Assembly (NCBI GenBank): GCA_023515745.1
Contig: JALECJ010000258.1
Span: 1,864,501 to 1,928,500, forward strand
DNA length: 64,000 nucleotides
Direction: 5' to 3'
Origin: Amoeboaphelidium protococcarum
Lineage: Eukaryota > Aphelidiomycota > Aphelidea
A program made the position numbers and the translations under genes. The notes under the pieces were generated by a model. That model saw only the letters and a program-made list of their open reading frames with translations. It ran no database searches and had not been told where the DNA came from. Positions 59,781-64,000 of the stretch are shown in pieces. Position 1 is the first letter of the stretch, and each line of letters opens with the position of its first letter.

Positions 59781-60082
59781 TGTGCTGTAATAGATATTGA
59801 ACGGAAGTTGTAGTTAGTAATAAGCGTTGAATAGAAAAGGTGAAACAATTATGAAAATTGAAGCGCGAGTTAGGGGACGCGTTTCAATTATGATAGAAAA
59901 GTCCCAATGACGCGTCTGAGTATAATTAAAAAGATGCGATATATTAATTTAATAATTAAGGAATCATGCACTCGAGATGAATCAGTGATAGTGATGTAGC
60001 TATCACGGACAGATGATAAATGACGCCACATTGAAATTAATTTCTCTCTCTCATATTGTACGCCCAACACACACATCTCACC

Positions 60083-61639
60083 TCACTTAGCCTTTCTGCG
60101 GTTGTTCTTCTGTTTCTTGGCTTTCTAGCTTTTAGATTTGAATGCTAAATACTCTTGAGGCAATTATATACTAACTTCTTAAGGCGCGGTATGCTTAGGC
60201 CCATGTCCACCGCCCTACGAAATTACACTCTGCAACTTGATATATTTGTCTGCATGCCTCTTCAACTATGCTATAAATGCAACCATAGTCGGGTGATTTT
60301 TGAAGTCCTGATTTAATAATCTATTGTAACTTTCCAAAGGATTATTAGTGCGATTTACTAACTATTGTCCCTCTAATCTAGACACATTCCAGTCAGAGAT
60401 GCTGAATAATTCCAACCAAGTTTTAACAAAGTATTTCCAAAAATCTGCCAGCTGTTGCTCTGTTGCAGAAACTCCGTTACATCTACCTTGTATATACGGA
60501 ATGCCATAGATTTCTACTTCATCTTCCGGAATTAAACACAATAAATCCAGCATCCCAACTTACATCAGAAAATGAACATCTGCATCTACGAACTTTAACT
60601 CCTTTAACTTTCTCCTCAAGGCCTACTTAAAGTGGAAAAGACAGCCAATCACCTCCGCACCACGGAACTCATTCTTGACTGCATTAATCAAACTCTTTTC
60701 AAAATCGCATGTAACGTGACGAGGTTGCCATTAGGAGCCAGCTATCATTTTTAGATGTTATAAAGACACTCGATAAACCTCTTCGGCTTTTCCCGAAGTC
60801 AAAATCCACGCTACTGGATAGTAGATATCCCAAGATGCATCGTATAACATTACAGTAATTAGCTGATGAAATTATTTCGGGATAGGCACACAGTGAAATG
60901 TTCCATCTATAAACACGCTTCCATTCCTCTTCAGATGACATATTTACTCTTTCAATCCCCAAATAATTATAGTCTCTAACTTTTTAGAACCCTAGAAATT
61001 TGCCTTGACTTAGAAAAAATTTTGACCATTAAATTCCGATAAAGGCTTTTATTCTATATAACTAAGACTTCCTTCTTTATACAAATTGCGACGCAGATTG
61101 TTGATCTTGTTGATAGCCTTTTGGCGATCATATGGCATCAAATGATAATCTTAATATTTTTCAGTTACATAATCAAAAGCTTAGTCATATAATACCGTGG
61201 GACTAATTTCAATATTCTTTACAGCTCGATCTGCAATAATCGCTTCCATTTCATCAGATACATTGCGGAAACTACCACTAATCAGTACTGGGCGGGCACA
61301 CTAATGTTCAGTATAGGCCATGAGCACAGGATCGAATGTAGACTTACAATAATACGGCTTTCTGTAATTGGCGCATCTATACTTACTCTGATTATTGTAA
61401 AATTTATAACCGTGGATAGCAATCGTGAATCCCCATTCCGCCTTATAATTAACGTTGTCGTTATTGTCCTCCAAAACATGCTTGTTTATATCGTGCTCTT
61501 AGACACGCAAAGTAACATTCTCCACAATCTTATTGATGTCTGATGAATACGAATTGTCATCTACTTCATAATATTCGGTGTCTGACACTAAGTCATTGCC
61601 ATCAGGCTCAGAACTCTGAGTATTACTTTCTAAGCTCAT
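60083..61639 (-). CDS. MULE-type transposase, apparently intact
   Basis: DDE transposase of the Mutator-like superfamily, 518 residues, ATG ending at 61639 and TGA at 60083-60085. An N-terminal FLYWCH/WRKY-like zinc region has WGFTIAIHGYKFY, YRCANYRKPYYCKS and a CARP segment. The MULE domain shows VFIDGTFHCVP (first Asp), YPVAWILTSGKAEEVY, HVTCDFEKSLINAV (second Asp) and GCLFHFKQALRRKL (C-x-x-H motif), plus NNPLESYNRLLN, typical of MULE proteins, and a Lys-rich C-terminus. It uses TAA/TAG for Gln like host genes, so it is adapted to this code or evolved with it. I did not find convincing terminal inverted repeats in the flanks. Confidence 0.9.
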
Positions 61640-61789
61640 GTTTCGCGTTGCAGCAGAATGAAGCGGAAGCGCTATTATGATTTTCTATTTCATTATACAT
61701 ATATTTTTTTGAAATTTAAATGAAAATAATGGTAATTTGACTAATGAAAATGGTTCTAAGTATATGGGACGTATTTATAAGTGTTTAGT

Positions 61790-62077
61790 TCATATTAGTG
61801 CAAGATCATATAAGTTCATATATATTTCTTCCGCCATCAAGCATTTCTCAATCATCTCCTCTTGAAATTGAGTGTTCATAGCATTCCTAATTATAGTCAG
61901 ACCAGGTACATCTTTAAATTGATATGCTTCTAGTTATATAGTATCAGGCGATGTATTTAAATATCGCGCCAATAACTAATTATCAGCGTCAATGGGTGCG
62001 TTGAGCTAAATCTTGACAATGCCCATAGAATCAATTTAAGACTGTTAGACATCACTCAAATCAATAACTGCAGACAT
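61790..62077 (-). CDS. Small orphan protein (95 aa)
   Basis: A frame with ATG ending at 62077 and TGA at 61790-61792, containing eight TAA/TAG codons as Gln. It reads MSAVIDLSDVQQSQIDSMGI, then IQLNAPIDADNQLLARYLN, then helix-rich PGLTIIRNAMNTQFQEEMI and an acidic end. Composition is protein-like, with no low-complexity bias, and it has a proper start and stop. No family is recognised. It lies 150 bp upstream of the MULE transposase on the same strand and might be a second element-encoded ORF or a host gene. Chance cannot be ruled out at this size. Confidence 0.4.
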
Positions 62078-62342
62078 GTCCAGCGGTTACTATCGCTATT
62101 TATACAGTCTCTCTGCACGTCTAAATGGCGAGTCATTGCTCGGTCTCTTGGATCTATCGCAAGTATTGTTCTACTATTCACAAGTCATCTTAACGCGTCA
62201 CTCTTTATGATTAGACTCGGAAAATTTTAGATAAAGAGGATTGTGGGAAATTTAAAAAAAATAATAAAGTATCACTAAATCATATAAAATACTAGTTTTC
62301 ATTGAGATAAATAAATAAATAAAGTACTGTTAAAAGTAGTTT

Positions 62343-63614
62343 TCAGCATCCGCAGCCTTTGCTCCTGACAGCAGTGAAGAGGGAGCTTCCACTACTGCTC
62401 TTATGTAAAGTTAATTTACCATTATCATCAGTCAGTAAAGCCATACCTTGATACTTACGATTCAGCCATCTCACAGCCCAATTCTAAAAGGTGGATCCAA
62501 GACTCAAGCCCAGGATGACAGCGACAAATAAGCCAACATTAAAAGTCATTGCAATAAGCATCAGTCCGTAAGACAGCGTAGTCTCCATCACACTGAGACA
62601 AAAGTTGATTAGATCGTCCATCGCACTTTAGGTAATTGCCACTCGCGTATTTCCAATGTCTTCACCATTAACGTCTCCATTATTACTAATAAGAGAGGAA
62701 GATTCACCAGAATACTTCTTTGAATCATTTTGCAATTAATTTAATGCAAAGCGGTACTTTAGAAAAGATCTTACAATAGGAATCAAATCTGTTAGTATAC
62801 CAAGCAGCAAAATAGCCACAAAACTGAACCAGTATGTAGCAGATGAGCGCGGTGTCCAAGCTTTAAACAATATAATCTCAGTCTCTCCGAAATGGAAATA
62901 CATTCTCATTGGAGGATAATAGACGGGAGCATCAGCAAATGGATCATCCTCACCTCCATCGTGACCACCACCACCACCATTACTACTTCCACATACTCCC
63001 GCCACTTATCTCAACTTCGAGTCTGCAGAACACTGAATTTCATTGTAGTATCTACACCCAGCCATAGTGTCCATATCTCTGCACAAGCGACCATACACTG
63101 TAAGAAGATCACATCCACGTCGCGGTCCAGTGAAAATATTGCACTTTTCATTAGTAACCATAGCACAGTCTTCCATATGACCATCAGCGCAAATATCCTT
63201 CAAATATTTTTAAATCAGATGCGTTGAAGGAAGGCGGGAAGAGCTAGCGTAATACTTGCATTGCTGCACGGCAGATGTCTTGGCACAAAGAGTGTTGTAA
63301 CTGGCGCATCCCTTCATGCCCGCCATATTATCGCTGACACAAATTTCACTTAGTAGAGACATTGGATGACAAACGTCCACTTTATCCCCGCCGCCATTAT
63401 TATTGCCACTAGAGATGCAATACTTTCTCAGTGAACAGCCAGGCATCCATCCCATAGCATTGCACAAATTATCAAGATCTGCATTCGCTCTGTCCAGCGG
63501 ATACTCGTAGAATTTACATTCTTCACTCTCTGGTTAATTAATGCAATCAGCGTTAATTTGAGCCAGGCTTGACGCAAGAAATAGGCACACTACACCGACA
63601 GTATTGATGATCAT
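62343..63614 (-). CDS. Ctr-family copper transporter with Cys-rich ectodomain
   Basis: High-affinity copper permease, 423 residues, ATG ending at 63614 and TGA at 62343-62345. A signal peptide (residues 1-20) is followed by ~200 residues of Cys-rich sequence (C-x-Y/F and MxGC repeats such as MPGCSLRKYC, MKGCASYNTLC and MAGCRYYNEIQC, about 25 Cys). A Gly/His/Asp linker leads to the Ctr domain. This starts PPMRMYFHFGETEIILFKAW with TM1, then METTLSYGLMLIAMTFNVG, which carries the M-x3-M copper filter (MLIAM), then TM3 with the GxxxG-type VILGLSLG packing motif. The tail ends KGCGC, the cytosolic copper-handover Cys motif. The long Cys-rich ectodomain is unusual; most Ctr proteins have short Met-rich ones. 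Confidence 0.9.
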
Positions 63615-64000
63615 CGTAATAAATGCTTGAAGATCACTTTGAAAGCGCGATGGTTTTTAGAAGACAAAAAGAGGAACTTTCAAACGGCGCGGCGATTGGT
63701 TGAAGTTTCGTCGTTGATCGCAACGAGAAACGAGACTCGCCTAGTAATAAGGTGATTACCTCAGAAAGGACGCGGCATTATTGGTACTACCAGAGTTGGA
63801 ATACTTTACCCTTTTGATTCATAATTAATTGAATGTAAAGCTAGCTATATAAGCGTGAACTTACAGTAGTTGAATTTTTCAGACACATACTCCATCCACA
63901 CTAACTCGTTTCTTTCCATTTAACAGTGCAATCAAACATCGAATAACTAACTACTTGAGACAACGTATTGTAGTATCGCACAAAATTATGGCTAGATCTT
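63615..64000. other. Right-edge intergenic sequence
   Basis: Upstream region of the copper transporter. I see no gene or clear element. Copper-response elements could lie here but none is identifiable by eye. Confidence 0.35.

Noticed and set aside
1-64000. Genome read with the standard code as a set of many small genes or pseudogenes
   Set aside because: Fragments join in one frame over kilobases with TAA/TAG as Gln and match known families end to end; decay would not spare TGA alone.
1-64000. Organellar or bacterial DNA
   Set aside because: Spliceosomal introns, tRNA intron, Mediator, formin, villin and ER glycosylation genes are nuclear eukaryotic.

Overview
This is nuclear DNA from a unicellular eukaryote that reads TAA and TAG as glutamine and uses only TGA as stop. 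Under the standard code every gene falls into short ORFs. Reading TAA/TAG as Gln joins them into 25 long frames, each ending at TGA (29 CDS are annotated in all). The extra glutamines fall where families have Gln or tolerate it: the GFSQGGQ nucleophile elbow of palmitoyl-protein thioesterase, the DTQCGFKLF motif of ALG5, and the villin headpiece core. Genes have no or few GT-AG introns, about 30-80 bp long, and intergenic gaps are small. The lineage is not resolved. This code is known from ciliates, hexamitid diplomonads, oxymonads, some ulvophyte algae and a few other protists. The gene set (villin with headpiece, a diaphanous-like formin, ATOS/FAM214, Mediator, hybrid histidine kinase, PPR-like and polyprenyl synthase genes implying mitochondria) argues against diplomonads and is unusual for ciliates. 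An opisthokont- or amoebozoan-related protist is my guess only.

Layout, 1-25 kb: PPT1 (-), MAF1 (+), WDR59-like GATOR2 subunit (+), BRAP2 RING ligase (+), PRP17 splicing factor (-), ALG5 (-), FAM32A (-), MPDU1-like (+), ATOS (-), a Gln-rich coiled-coil orphan (+), OLA1 ATPase (-), MED21-like Mediator subunit (-), membrane hybrid histidine kinase (-), ABHD13-like hydrolase (+).

25-45 kb: a 1,889-residue formin (+), a probable pseudogene and a gene remnant, an intron-containing tRNA-Tyr, a PlsB/GNPAT-type acyltransferase (+), a PPR-like protein (+), signal peptidase subunit SPCS3 (-), a Crinkler/RHS-like P-loop NTPase (-), a WD40 protein (+), and a spliced four-TM membrane protein (-).

45-64 kb: RNA-dependent RNA polymerase with an N-terminal RRM (-), trans-polyprenyl diphosphate synthase (-), villin/supervillin-like protein (+), ALKBH1-like dioxygenase (-), a block of palindromic and tandem repeats, an orphan nuclear-type protein (-), an intact MULE transposase (-), a 95-residue small ORF (-), and a Ctr copper transporter with a Cys-rich ectodomain (-).

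Functional threads: nutrient/TOR output (WDR59 and MAF1), dolichol-linked glycosylation and ER processing (ALG5, MPDU1, SPCS3), actin (formin, villin), RNA silencing (RdRP) near mobile-element genes, and RNA processing (PRP17, FAM32A). There is no operon logic; neighbours are unrelated, often convergent with 30-100 bp between stops or divergent from short shared promoters.
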